Source: Seminavis robusta
Lineage: Eukaryota > Bacillariophyta > Bacillariophyceae > Naviculales > Naviculaceae
Assembly (NCBI GenBank): GCA_903772945.1
Contig: CAICTM010000125.1
Coordinates: 1-64,000, forward strand
Reading direction: 5' to 3'
Length of the DNA: 64,000 nucleotides
The notes below the pieces were generated by a model. That model had not been told where the DNA came from. It did no database searches and saw nothing but the letters and a program-made list of their open reading frames with translations. This document shows positions 43,598-51,559 of this stretch, piece by piece. The first letter of the stretch is position 1; every line of letters starts with the position of its first letter. The translations under genes were made by a program, and so were the position numbers.

Positions 43598-43678
43598 CGG
43601 TACGACTGTACCGGTACCGGTGCTACCAGCACCAGTACCGGTATACCATACTACCGTACCAGTACCGGTACCGGTACA
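43598..43678. repeat. Dense self-complementary GTACCGGTAC cluster
   Basis: Overlapping GTACCGGTACC units with imperfect spacers, 200-280 bp upstream of the acyl-CoA synthetase start. It would fold into hairpins. Confidence 0.75.
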
Positions 43679-44047
43679 GCAGTGCTGTAGCACGATAGAG
43701 AGTGTTGATGGAGGAAAGTTCTTCATAAGACGGACTTCGGTGAATCCACGCAGTTCGCGCCATTTTCCAAAACCGAATCAACAGTTATTAACCTTAAACC
43801 GTCCCTCTAATAACACAGAATGCGACGGTTTCAAGAGTTCTGATTCCACTCCTTAGCAACCGTAGCTACCAAATCGTCAAACCCGACACCCCACAGAACA
43901 GCCCGTCACCGAATAATTGACAACCTTCATCCACCTCGGTCCACGGTCCACCCCAGGAACCCCCTTCCAAGGAGTGCAACTCCTCTCACAATTTCAACTT
44001 TTCCGAGACTAGTAAAGGACGCCCCTCCCACCGATCTGCCTTGACGA

Positions 44048-45982
44048 ATGGAATCCTCTCAAGGATCGTCGCTTGAAGATGTTCGTGTTGACTTCTACGC
44101 TTGGGCTTCCAAGTCATGCCAATCAAAGCACAACAGCACCGCCTCTAAGATCCAACCCTACTTAACCAACCTCCAGCTCCACCTCGGTCTGCCCAGCATC
44201 GACTACGAAGATCTCACTGAGACAGGCGGCGCTTTTTCAACCAACGATGACGATGTATCAAAGTGGTGGTTGTTGTTCTGGAAAGACCAACCAACCTTTT
44301 GGTTTAGCCTAAAGAAACCCAATGGAAGCGCCTATGCAGTAGGCACCCTGGAACGCTACATGCCGTCTATCAAGAACCAATTGACAAAGAAGTTCATGCT
44401 GTCACGTTACCTGAAAGTCATTGAAGAAACCTACGCCTCAGCCTTCAGGTGCTTGAAAGCAAAAGTCAAGGACCGGAAGAAAGAATCCCCCATCACCAAG
44501 AACAAAGTTTACACCAACGCCGAGATCACCTTCATCCTCATCCGTTGCCTCTGGTTCAATACAGAGGCTTTTCTGGATTTCTTCCTCTTCCAGACAGCCA
44601 CCCTCCGACTTTGCAGCAGAGCCACTGAAACCTCTCGGCTCTCCGTGCAGAACCTTTCCGTTAGAGAAGTTTATGAAGGACCCCTCAATCAAACCCTTCA
44701 ATGTTTTATTGTACGCGACAAGATGGGGGTTGACAACAACCACCCCCTAATTCCAAACAAGTACGATTTCTTCGGTGACCTTCCCGTTGCGATCGGTCTA
44801 GCTTTGTTCCTCCGTAATGACAAAGCTCTGATGCCATCCATTGCAGCTTTAACCGGAGACGTAAGTGCCCACTACACAAGCACCCTGAACTCCATTTGGA
44901 AGAGGTATCCCCCAGCCGAGAACACCGCTGTACGAAAAGGCACATCACACTTTGGCAAACACACGGCTCAATGGCACCTAGATGGTAACAAGCTCCACAT
45001 TGCTGCTCAGCTTTTCGGTGGCTGGAATATCGGAGAAGGGGGCCGTGCAGAATACTTTTCAAATCCCTTTCCCTACCTCCTCGACGGTGCAAAAGCCCTT
45101 GCAGGCTGGTCTAAGGCCAGCAACGGTGATTATCAGCGTGTCACCATTCCTTACAATGCAACCGCCTTCGGTGACAAGGTCTTGAACGCCTTCTTCGGCC
45201 ACATTCCCGATGATATGCTCTGCATGCAAGCCAAGCAGATGTTTCTGATGTGCGTCCTATCCAAATGGGACCAACTCGTACAGCACATCCAGGCAGAACC
45301 CAACGGCCTATTCAAAGACCCAAAGAATCACATCCTTGTTGCCACTCTCATGCAGCGCCTTGCACGAGAAGATATTAGTCCAGCCGACTTCAACAACTTC
45401 AAGTCGCAATGCCAAGAACGCTTCACCAAAGGCAACCTCATCGACAAGACAGTCGCCATCCCAACCTCTTCTGCGTCACCACCTGCAACCAAACCAAGTG
45501 GAGAGTACTCCCTGTCCCCGTTTCAGCGTGAACTAGGAGTCCAGCCCCTCCAATCACTCCTCGATCTGGTTTCAAGAAATATTGATCCCAGGGTTCTGTT
45601 TGTTAATTTCTTTGCATTCAACTTCATGGGATCCTACAAGTCTACGCCAAAGGTAGACAACCGGATGGCATGTAGATACCGCAAGATCAAGGCTGCCATC
45701 AGGGTCATGGTTAGGTTCCTAGACACCTTTCCCTCCACTAAACCAACAATGGAAGAAGCCGAGATTGTCATGGACCGCGTCAAGACCACCCTGTTAAGTA
45801 CTCCCAGTGTCAAATCCCAAGGGAAGTCGTTCAATGTCACTACACCCTTATCTCTCTCTATCATTCGCTTCAATGAAACACTCCTTAGTGACAAGACCAA
45901 GCCCTGGTACCGTCCCCTCCCATCTAACACTCCCTACGACTTCATCGAACACATGTTCTCGCACAAGATCTACCAGGTCTAA
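44048..45982 (+). CDS. Crypton-type tyrosine recombinase (candidate)
   Basis: A 644-residue uninterrupted frame with ATG at 44048 and no intron. The middle has the features of a tyrosine recombinase core: FQTATLRLCSRATETSRLSVQNL where the family has the first catalytic Arg (G-x-R-x-x-E-x-x-x-L), and GTSHFGKHTAQWHLDG where the H-x-x-R/K box stands, followed at the right distance by LFGGWNIGEGGRAEYF, giving the second H/W position and a candidate nucleophilic Tyr in AEYF. The second box has Lys where most relatives have Arg. The N-terminal 150 residues look like a core-binding domain; the C-terminal 230 are helical with no match. Diatoms are known to carry Cryptons. The intact frame suggests a recent or active copy. 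Confidence is limited because catalytic residues are placed by eye. Confidence 0.6.
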   Translation: MESSQGSSLEDVRVDFYAWASKSCQSKHNSTASKIQPYLTNLQLHLGLPSIDYEDLTETGGAFSTNDDDVSKWWLLFWKDQPTFWFSLKKPNGSAYAVGTLERYMPSIKNQLTKKFMLSRYLKVIEETYASAFRCLKAKVKDRKKESPITKNKVYTNAEITFILIRCLWFNTEAFLDFFLFQTATLRLCSRATETSRLSVQNLSVREVYEGPLNQTLQCFIVRDKMGVDNNHPLIPNKYDFFGDLPVAIGLALFLRNDKALMPSIAALTGDVSAHYTSTLNSIWKRYPPAENTAVRKGTSHFGKHTAQWHLDGNKLHIAAQLFGGWNIGEGGRAEYFSNPFPYLLDGAKALAGWSKASNGDYQRVTIPYNATAFGDKVLNAFFGHIPDDMLCMQAKQMFLMCVLSKWDQLVQHIQAEPNGLFKDPKNHILVATLMQRLAREDISPADFNNFKSQCQERFTKGNLIDKTVAIPTSSASPPATKPSGEYSLSPFQRELGVQPLQSLLDLVSRNIDPRVLFVNFFAFNFMGSYKSTPKVDNRMACRYRKIKAAIRVMVRFLDTFPSTKPTMEEAEIVMDRVKTTLLSTPSVKSQGKSFNVTTPLSLSIIRFNETLLSDKTKPWYRPLPSNTPYDFIEHMFSHKIYQV

Positions 45983-45990
45983 GCAACCAA

Positions 45991-46187
45991 GCAATAATTT
46001 TTTTGTCTTTTTTAATTTTTTTTGTCTTTATCCATTCCTCGTCCTCATCCAATACATTCCACGTTAACACGCTCTGGTTGTTGAAAGCAATAATTTTTTT
46101 ATCTTTTTTAATTTTTTTTTTTGTCTTTATCCATTCCTCGTCCTCATCCAATGCATTCCACGTTAACACGCTCTGGTTGTTGAAAGC
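45991..46187 (+). repeat. Tandem duplication, 96-98 bp period, 2 copies
   Basis: Two near-identical units beginning GCAATAATTTTTTT and ending CTCTGGTTGTTGAAAGC, directly after the recombinase stop codon and probably within its 3' untranslated region. The copies differ mainly in T-run length. Confidence 0.9.
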
Positions 46188-46251
46188 GTGTCACCCACAC
46201 AACGTGGAGACTTATGAAAAATCCCTAAACAAAAACCCTATCCCTAATCTT

Positions 46252-46295
46252 GTGGACCGAGGTGGGAAATCCATTATTACCCCACCTCGGTCCAC
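46252..46295. repeat. 15-bp perfect hairpin at Crypton right end
   Basis: GTGGACCGAGGTGGG pairs with CCCACCTCGGTCCAC at 46281-46295. The right arm is part of the 23-bp terminal direct repeat. Confidence 0.85.
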
Positions 46296-46544
46296 GGTCC
46301 ACCCTACTCTTTTCTCTATAGTAAACCGTTTAAAGACTTAAGGGGAGTGGACCGCCCTTAATTTAAGATTCCCCTTTTTATTTAAGGAACAAATAAAAGA
46401 ATTAAGTGCGGTTCCCCCTCTCAGTACAGCTGGAATCCCAGCCCCGCGGCAAATGAGCGCTACATACAAGGTGGACCAGGCCGCTACAATCTATACCCTT
46501 CATCCCCCTTCTTTTATCCAGCCCGGCGGTGATTGAGCTCCTTA

Positions 46545-46998
46545 CCTAGCCATAGCTCCTTATGCATTATTTATTCCATTAGCCTAGCCATAGCCATAGC
46601 TCCTTATGCATTTATTAACCTAGCCATAGCATAGCCATAGCCCATTAGCTCAGCCTAGCCTGTAGCCATAGCCTAGCCTGTAGCCATAGCCATAGTCATG
46701 TAGCTCCTTATGCAAATAGCCATAGCCCATAGCCTGTAGCCATAGCCATAGCCATAGTAGTAGCATCGTATCCATAGCCATAGTCATGTAGCTCCTTATG
46801 CAAATAGCCATAGCCCATAGCCTGTAGCCATAGCCTAGCACATAGTAGTAGCTCATCATAGCCATAGTCATGTAGTCCTTATGCAAATAGCCATACTAGC
46901 CTATAGCCTGTAGCCATAGCCATAGCACATAGTAGTAGCTCGTACCATAGCCATAGTCATGTAGCTCCTTATGCAAATAGCCATAGCCTAGCCTCTAT
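46545..46998 (+). repeat. TAGCCATAG satellite, left block
   Basis: Degenerate short units (TAGCCATAGCC, GTAGCCATAG) organised into a higher-order period with CATGTAGCTCCTTATGCAAATAG recurring four times. A second block of the same satellite lies at 47371-47505. Confidence 0.85.
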
Positions 46999-47048
46999 TG
47001 ACAAAAAGAATTTCGAGAAAAAGGATATTGATTAAATTAATTTTTTTG

Positions 47049-47300
47049 TTAGCTGACCTTGAGATTGATAAAGCCTTTGGTTTCTTTTTCTAACTCTTTC
47101 AGCCTGATCCGTCGCACTGCGGTATTGTCTTCAACTTTGATTCTTTCCTTCACTGATTTCAGAGACTTAGAAAGGTTTGGTTGAAGATATATGTATGTTC
47201 TAAAAGGTTTGTCATATAGTTTCTGGCATAGTACTTTCAAAGTTGTGTCATTGTCGTCGAATCGCAATTCGGAGGCATGGATTATTTTGAAGTAACCCAT
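47049..47300 (-). CDS. Small orphan frame within the satellite
   Basis: An 83-residue frame from the ATG at 47300 (MGYFKIIHASELRFDDNDTT), rich in Lys/Arg/Glu, ending RRIRLKELEKETKGFINLKV. It sits in a 340-bp non-repetitive island that splits the TAGCCATAG satellite, so it is either a retained small gene or part of an inserted fragment. No family is recognised. Confidence 0.3.
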   Translation of the reverse strand: MGYFKIIHASELRFDDNDTTLKVLCQKLYDKPFRTYIYLQPNLSKSLKSVKERIKVEDNTAVRRIRLKELEKETKGFINLKVS

Positions 47301-47370
47301 TTTCAAAATGTGAGGCAGTGATTGGGTTGGTTATTCAGGGGAGTGAGGAACCAAGTTTTCGCGCGGGGAT

Positions 47371-47505
47371 CATGTAGCTCCTTATGCAAATAGCCCATAG
47401 CCTGTAGCCATAGCCATAGTCATGTAACCCCTTATGCATTTATTAGCCCAACCATAGCCATAGCCATAGTTATGTAGCCTAGCCATAGCCGTGCAGCCCA
47501 GTCAT
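47371..47505 (+). repeat. TAGCCATAG satellite, right block
   Basis: Same unit and same CATGTAGCTCCTTATGCAAATAG marker as 46545-46998. Confidence 0.8.
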
Positions 47506-47634
47506 AGTAGCCACCGCGCCAATTTATTCTAGTGTTAGCCCCTGCTCGCGCGGGATACACGAAAGGTGTTGCAATTCTGCATCCATAATCCAATCTCCCA
47601 TCACCCCTCTCCATCTGTAACCGAAATAAATAGC

Positions 47635-48234
47635 ATGAATCCCAGAGCTAGACAATGGTCCTTCGTTATTCCATCGTTCACGATCGCCACGATTGACCAC
47701 CTCTCTAATCTCTCTTCAGATAAAGTAGCCTATATAACCTTCGCGGTTTTGACCAACCCAGCAGGTAACCCCTACCTCCAAGGATACATCAAAACCACCA
47801 CTCCAGTTCGCAGAGCAACACTATCGCGTCTCATCGGCCTAGCCTTCTTCTCTGTATGCGCAACCAATGACAGTGTAACCAACCAGTTGATGGAAATTCA
47901 AAGGAATGATCATCGGGAGATCGGTAACCCAAAGGAAGCAAATGCTAAAGGCCGTCGCAGTGACCTAACAGCTTTCAAAAAACTCCTCAAGTCTAGACAA
48001 TTGACAATTAAGGAACTCAAAGCCACGTACCCTAAGCTCTGTTCAAGCCACCCCAATCTCGTTCTAAGCTATTTCAATGAAACTGAGAAGAATCCAAACA
48101 GCACAAACACAACCCAAACCCTAACAGAACACACTGAGTCACCATCGGATAAAGACCTCCTTATCCTCGCCCGGTCGTGTGCCAAAGACATAAAGACCCG
48201 ACGTGAACTAAATAAACTCATCAATGAAGCTTGA
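47635..48234 (+). CDS. Rep-like frame, CRESS-DNA virus fossil
   Basis: Resembles the replication-initiator (Rep) endonuclease domain of circular ssDNA viruses: RQWSFVIPSFT at the place of motif I, AGNPYLQGYI at the place of motif II (HLQGY in most), then KGRRSDLTAFKKLL, matching the G-(K/R)-R-(S/T)-D-L block that follows motif III. Diatom ssDNA viruses (bacilladnaviruses) carry such proteins, which makes them the likely source (inference). Only the N-terminal domain and no helicase is seen. The frame is uninterrupted. It lies between satellite DNA and a tandem array. Confidence 0.55.
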   Translation: MNPRARQWSFVIPSFTIATIDHLSNLSSDKVAYITFAVLTNPAGNPYLQGYIKTTTPVRRATLSRLIGLAFFSVCATNDSVTNQLMEIQRNDHREIGNPKEANAKGRRSDLTAFKKLLKSRQLTIKELKATYPKLCSSHPNLVLSYFNETEKNPNSTNTTQTLTEHTESPSDKDLLILARSCAKDIKTRRELNKLINEA

Positions 48235-48302
48235 AGACCTCCCTAAATTTTATTGGTATTGCCGGACAGGAAGGAAGGACTTTTACAACATGCCCAAAGT
48301 AG

Positions 48303-48743
48303 ATGCCACAGGCTGCCCTATCAACCGAAAATTCAAACTTAAAATCCAAAGTTAACAGACCCATTATATCGAAAATGTTTTTTGTCTCCGCCCTTGGTGT
48401 TTCACTCCTAGATTACTCGAATTTCGTCCAGTTCATACGTCGCGAGTTTGTAACCGAAGCCTTTATAGCTTTCAACCATAGTCGAAACCAATTGCAGATG
48501 TGTTTGTTGATCAATCCCGATGAAGAAGTCGACGTCCGAAACTGGCTTCCCAATTACTCAGTCCAAGAATTAGACGACAACGCTGTAGAACTTGACCAGC
48601 CACTCTCCATGGAAAGCTGTATGTGGATATCCATCTCAAACTCAAGCCTAATGCACACGAAGAATCTGAAGAACACTAGGAACCGCCTATGTGAACGCTT
48701 AAATCTAACAAGTACTCCTCACTCAGCACTCTTCGAACCTTAA
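48303..48743 (+). CDS. Unknown 146-residue frame beside the Rep-like fossil
   Basis: ATG at 48303. Contains YSNFVQFIRREFVTEAFIAF and DEEVDVRNWLPNYSVQELDD; no family is recognised. It is on the same strand as the Rep-like frame, 69 bp after it, and ends just before a 49-bp tandem array. It may belong to the same fossil or be a chance frame. Confidence 0.35.
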   Translation: MPQAALSTENSNLKSKVNRPIISKMFFVSALGVSLLDYSNFVQFIRREFVTEAFIAFNHSRNQLQMCLLINPDEEVDVRNWLPNYSVQELDDNAVELDQPLSMESCMWISISNSSLMHTKNLKNTRNRLCERLNLTSTPHSALFEP

Positions 48744-48772
48744 ATGCCAACTTAAAAAATAAAATTAAATCA

Positions 48773-48996
48773 CACTTCACTTCCGGATACTCGGAAGCCC
48801 ATGTTCCGTGTGACGCACTTCCCACTTCACTTCCGGATACTCGGAAGCCCATGTTCCGTGTGACGCACTTCCGACTAACTTCCGAATACTCGGAAGCCCA
48901 TGTTCCGTGTGACGCACTTCCGACTAACTTCCGGATACTCGGAAGCCCATGTTCCGTGTGACGCACTTCCGACTAACTTCCGGATACTCGGAACGC
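48773..48996 (+). repeat. 49/50-bp tandem array with hairpin core, 4.4 copies
   Basis: Units begin at 48781, 48831, 48880, 48929 and 48978. Each holds CTTCCGGATACTCGGAAG, a 6-bp stem, followed by CCCATGTTCCGTGTGACGC. A second pair of short repeats (ACTAACATACATGACAACGCC) follows at about 49020-49075. Confidence 0.9.
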
Positions 48997-49188
48997 ACGC
49001 GAATGACACGCGAATGACGCACTAACATACATGACAACGCCCGCACTTCACTCACTAACATACATGACAACGCCCCGACCAAACAGCCCCACTATTTCCA
49101 AAGCCTGGTCCAGCAACATCATGACAGCAATACCACACTCTGGTCTACCCCCTAGTCAATTAAGTTTTAAGAAATAAAATCCATGTTT

Positions 49189-49413
49189 CTAGTTTAAATC
49201 AACGTAACCATCAACATAAAGACTCGACCACCACTCCGTTGTTTCCACAGGGCACCAAATCTCATCTTCGTTGAGGTTAGCGAACCAATCCGGAATCTGC
49301 CTATTAGCTAAAACCGACCACGCCTCTGGGTGCAACTTGAGAAATTTGCGCTGGATCGGATGATCTTTTACCCATTGAACTGGATCCCATGGCCCTTCCT
49401 TCAAATCCGTCAT
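49189..49413 (-). CDS. Small orphan frame, unknown
   Basis: A 74-residue frame with ATG at 49413 (MTDLKEGPWDPVQWVKDHPI), ending WWSSLYVDGYVDLN. The amino-acid mix looks protein-like (Trp-rich, acidic), but length is short and no family is recognised. Next to it, TTTCCGCCACTGGTATGAACGA occurs twice about 63 bp apart (49448 and 49511). Confidence 0.3.
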   Translation of the reverse strand: MTDLKEGPWDPVQWVKDHPIQRKFLKLHPEAWSVLANRQIPDWFANLNEDEIWCPVETTEWWSSLYVDGYVDLN

Positions 49414-49832
49414 GTCCTGTATTAAATACGATCACTGGTCAGATTACAGTTTCCGCCACTGGTATGAACGAACAACGCGCGATACGCGTATCCAATCAGA
49501 TCGCCTGTGCAGTTTCCGCCACTGGTATGAACGAGCGCGCCGGTCCACGATCCAAGATACTCCGTCCTGGCATTAGCTCGACCAATCAGAAGACTCACCG
49601 CTAGAGAGTTTGATTCGGAGTACCCCAAACCTGCCGACTTTTGTAAAACGTTAAGTAAGTTGACCATAACCCGACACCACTGTGGATTCACTGGTGATTA
49701 GATTTCATTCAAGAATGCTGATTCGAAAGTCGTTCTATACACCCGCTTTTTAAAAGAGGAAACAAATGAAATTGGAAAAAGGAAAATGGAAAAATACCAA
49801 AATGGAAAGGGCGCCAGGGCGGAAAAGCACCA

Positions 49833-51269
49833 ATGCCGACGAAGAGCGTGTCCTTGCTGTCAATATCCGATTGCAAAGACAACACGACAACAATGAAGAA
49901 GAAGAGCCAAGAGACAAAGACGCAGAAGAGCAAGTCGCAGAAGCGACGAGACCGAAGAGAGCGACTGTTGCTTCACCAGTTGGTGAGAAGTGGAGCCGCT
50001 GCGACGCTGGCCAAGGTGATGCACTTGGTCCAGAAGAATCCAGCTTGTGTCAAAGAGCGGGATGCTACGGGTCACTTGGCCTTACACTATGCGTGTAGTC
50101 GTGGTGCTCCCTTATCTGTGGTCAAATTCCTTGCGGAACAGTATCCCGAAGGACTCGCCGTGGCCAATGACTACAAAGCATTGCCTGTCCACTATGCCTG
50201 CGACCGTGCCGCTCCATTGGACGTGGTCAAGTTTGTCGTGGATGCCTATCCAAAAGGTCTCGAGCAGAAGGGATTCTTTGGAAACTTGCCAGTCCACTGC
50301 ATTGTGGCTTGCCCGGGCGCCTCCCAAGAAGCCATCGAATATGTGGTGGATGCCTATCCAAATGGTTTGATGACGGAAAACATTGATGGGTGGCTTCCTC
50401 TTCACCAATGCTGGATGAAAACAGTCAGCCACCGGCATGACATCTTCACCCAGCGTGTTGTCATGCCACTGGAATGTTTGATGTACTTGGCGGAAGAAAA
50501 TCCGGATGCTCTCTTTTACAAGATGCCACCTGCACTAAACGGCGGGAGCTATAATCTGCTGGAGAATCAGATTTGGTTCGAACGCCGTTGGCGTTTCCCT
50601 AAAGGGGCGCAAATTCTTTCCTCTCTCTTGAAACTATTCTTTCCTCCTTCTGATCCCTGCAAGTACATCGAACGTCTTCCCAGGGATCCATTGCGTTTCA
50701 TCATCAAGAAAAAAGTCATCTGGGATTATTCAGCGACAGCGGAGCTCTTCATGGATGTATATAAATCCATTCCGTCAGTGGCACACCAAAAAATGGAGGA
50801 GACTATGGAGCCTTTGATGCATTATGCGCTGGAGATGCGGGCGTCGCTTCAAATCATTGACCACTTGACTGTAGAACGCCCTCATGAAGTGCACTTGGCA
50901 GACAAGGGCGGCCGGTACCCCCTCGACTTTGCCATTCGCCAGTTGCAGACAAAATGCCGGGAACCCCAGATCAATCGCATCAAGGAATCAAAAAAAATAT
51001 TCCAGCAGATTCTTGAGCTGTCAGGACCAGAAGCACTACGAAAGGGGCTGACTACGGCACTTTCCCGCAGGGCCCCACTATCTGTCGTCCAGACTCTTCT
51101 TCAGCACAAACCAGAAGCCTTCGAAGGAGATCACTTTGTCTGCTGGGATGAAGGCGAGAAGATCATGCCTGTCCATTGGGCTGCTTGTTGCTACAAGAAG
51201 CAGGACAAGCCCGACGTGTTGTTTTATCTACTGCTACGTGATCCCAGCGCATTGTGTCCTCAATGCTAG
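49833..51269 (+). CDS. Ankyrin-type repeat protein of the diatom family
   Basis: A 478-residue intronless protein, ATG at 49833 (MPTKSVSLL); a second ATG at 49893 (MKKKSQETKT) is possible. A basic N-terminus (KKKSQETKTQKSKSQKRRDRRER) may be a nuclear or nucleolar signal. From residue 50 on come ankyrin-like units with the diatom variant A/L-P-(V/L)-H-x-A-C-x-x-x-A-P-L-x-V-V-(K/Q)-x-L/F: HLALHYACSRGAPLSVVKFL, KALPVHYACDRAAPLDVVKF, GNLPVHCIVACPGASQEAIEY. Similar hallmarks return near the C-terminus (IMPVHWAACCYKKQDK). The middle is divergent. These proteins form large families in diatoms and probably serve as binding scaffolds; the partner is unknown. Confidence 0.85.
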   Translation: MPTKSVSLLSISDCKDNTTTMKKKSQETKTQKSKSQKRRDRRERLLLHQLVRSGAAATLAKVMHLVQKNPACVKERDATGHLALHYACSRGAPLSVVKFLAEQYPEGLAVANDYKALPVHYACDRAAPLDVVKFVVDAYPKGLEQKGFFGNLPVHCIVACPGASQEAIEYVVDAYPNGLMTENIDGWLPLHQCWMKTVSHRHDIFTQRVVMPLECLMYLAEENPDALFYKMPPALNGGSYNLLENQIWFERRWRFPKGAQILSSLLKLFFPPSDPCKYIERLPRDPLRFIIKKKVIWDYSATAELFMDVYKSIPSVAHQKMEETMEPLMHYALEMRASLQIIDHLTVERPHEVHLADKGGRYPLDFAIRQLQTKCREPQINRIKESKKIFQQILELSGPEALRKGLTTALSRRAPLSVVQTLLQHKPEAFEGDHFVCWDEGEKIMPVHWAACCYKKQDKPDVLFYLLLRDPSALCPQC

Positions 51270-51559
51270 TTGAAGAGTGGACGAATGAACGAGCATTGCA
51301 TCGGAGAAGGATTGGACTCGTGTCAAGCTTCATGAGAGGAAGAATAAGCCAAACTAAGCCACAGCATGATCACATTGAAGTAGGCGTAAAAGAAATAACC
51401 GACCTTCCCCGTAACCAATTTGGCCAGCATTGACTTCAACTGTGTTTTACCCAATGCATGTGTTCTGTGCGAATCTCGCATCGATTGGATTGTAGGAACC
51501 AGAGCAACCCAAAGCCAATTTATTGCTGAACCGTTCCCAAAAGGTGCACCGTTTGTCAT

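Larger units (their letters stand above)
43931..46304 (+). mobile_element. Crypton-like tyrosine-recombinase element
   Basis: A 23-bp perfect direct repeat, beginning CCACCTCGGTCCACGG, lies at 43931-43953 and 46282-46304 and encloses one recombinase-like gene. Cryptons move through a tyrosine recombinase, have no terminal inverted repeats, and are expected to leave short direct repeats at their ends. At the right end GTGGACCGAGGTGGG (46252-46266) is an exact complement of 46281-46295, forming a 15-bp stem with a 14-base loop. The actual borders may be narrower or wider than the repeats. Confidence 0.55.

Noticed and set aside
46545-47505. CRISPR-like array
   Set aside because: Units are short, degenerate and without unique equal-length spacers; this is eukaryotic satellite DNA.
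51323-51559. 78-residue minus-strand frame starting just after the sulfotransferase stop
   Set aside because: Its ATG overlaps the stop region (TGAATGA), but it has no recognisable pattern and lies in the 3' flank.
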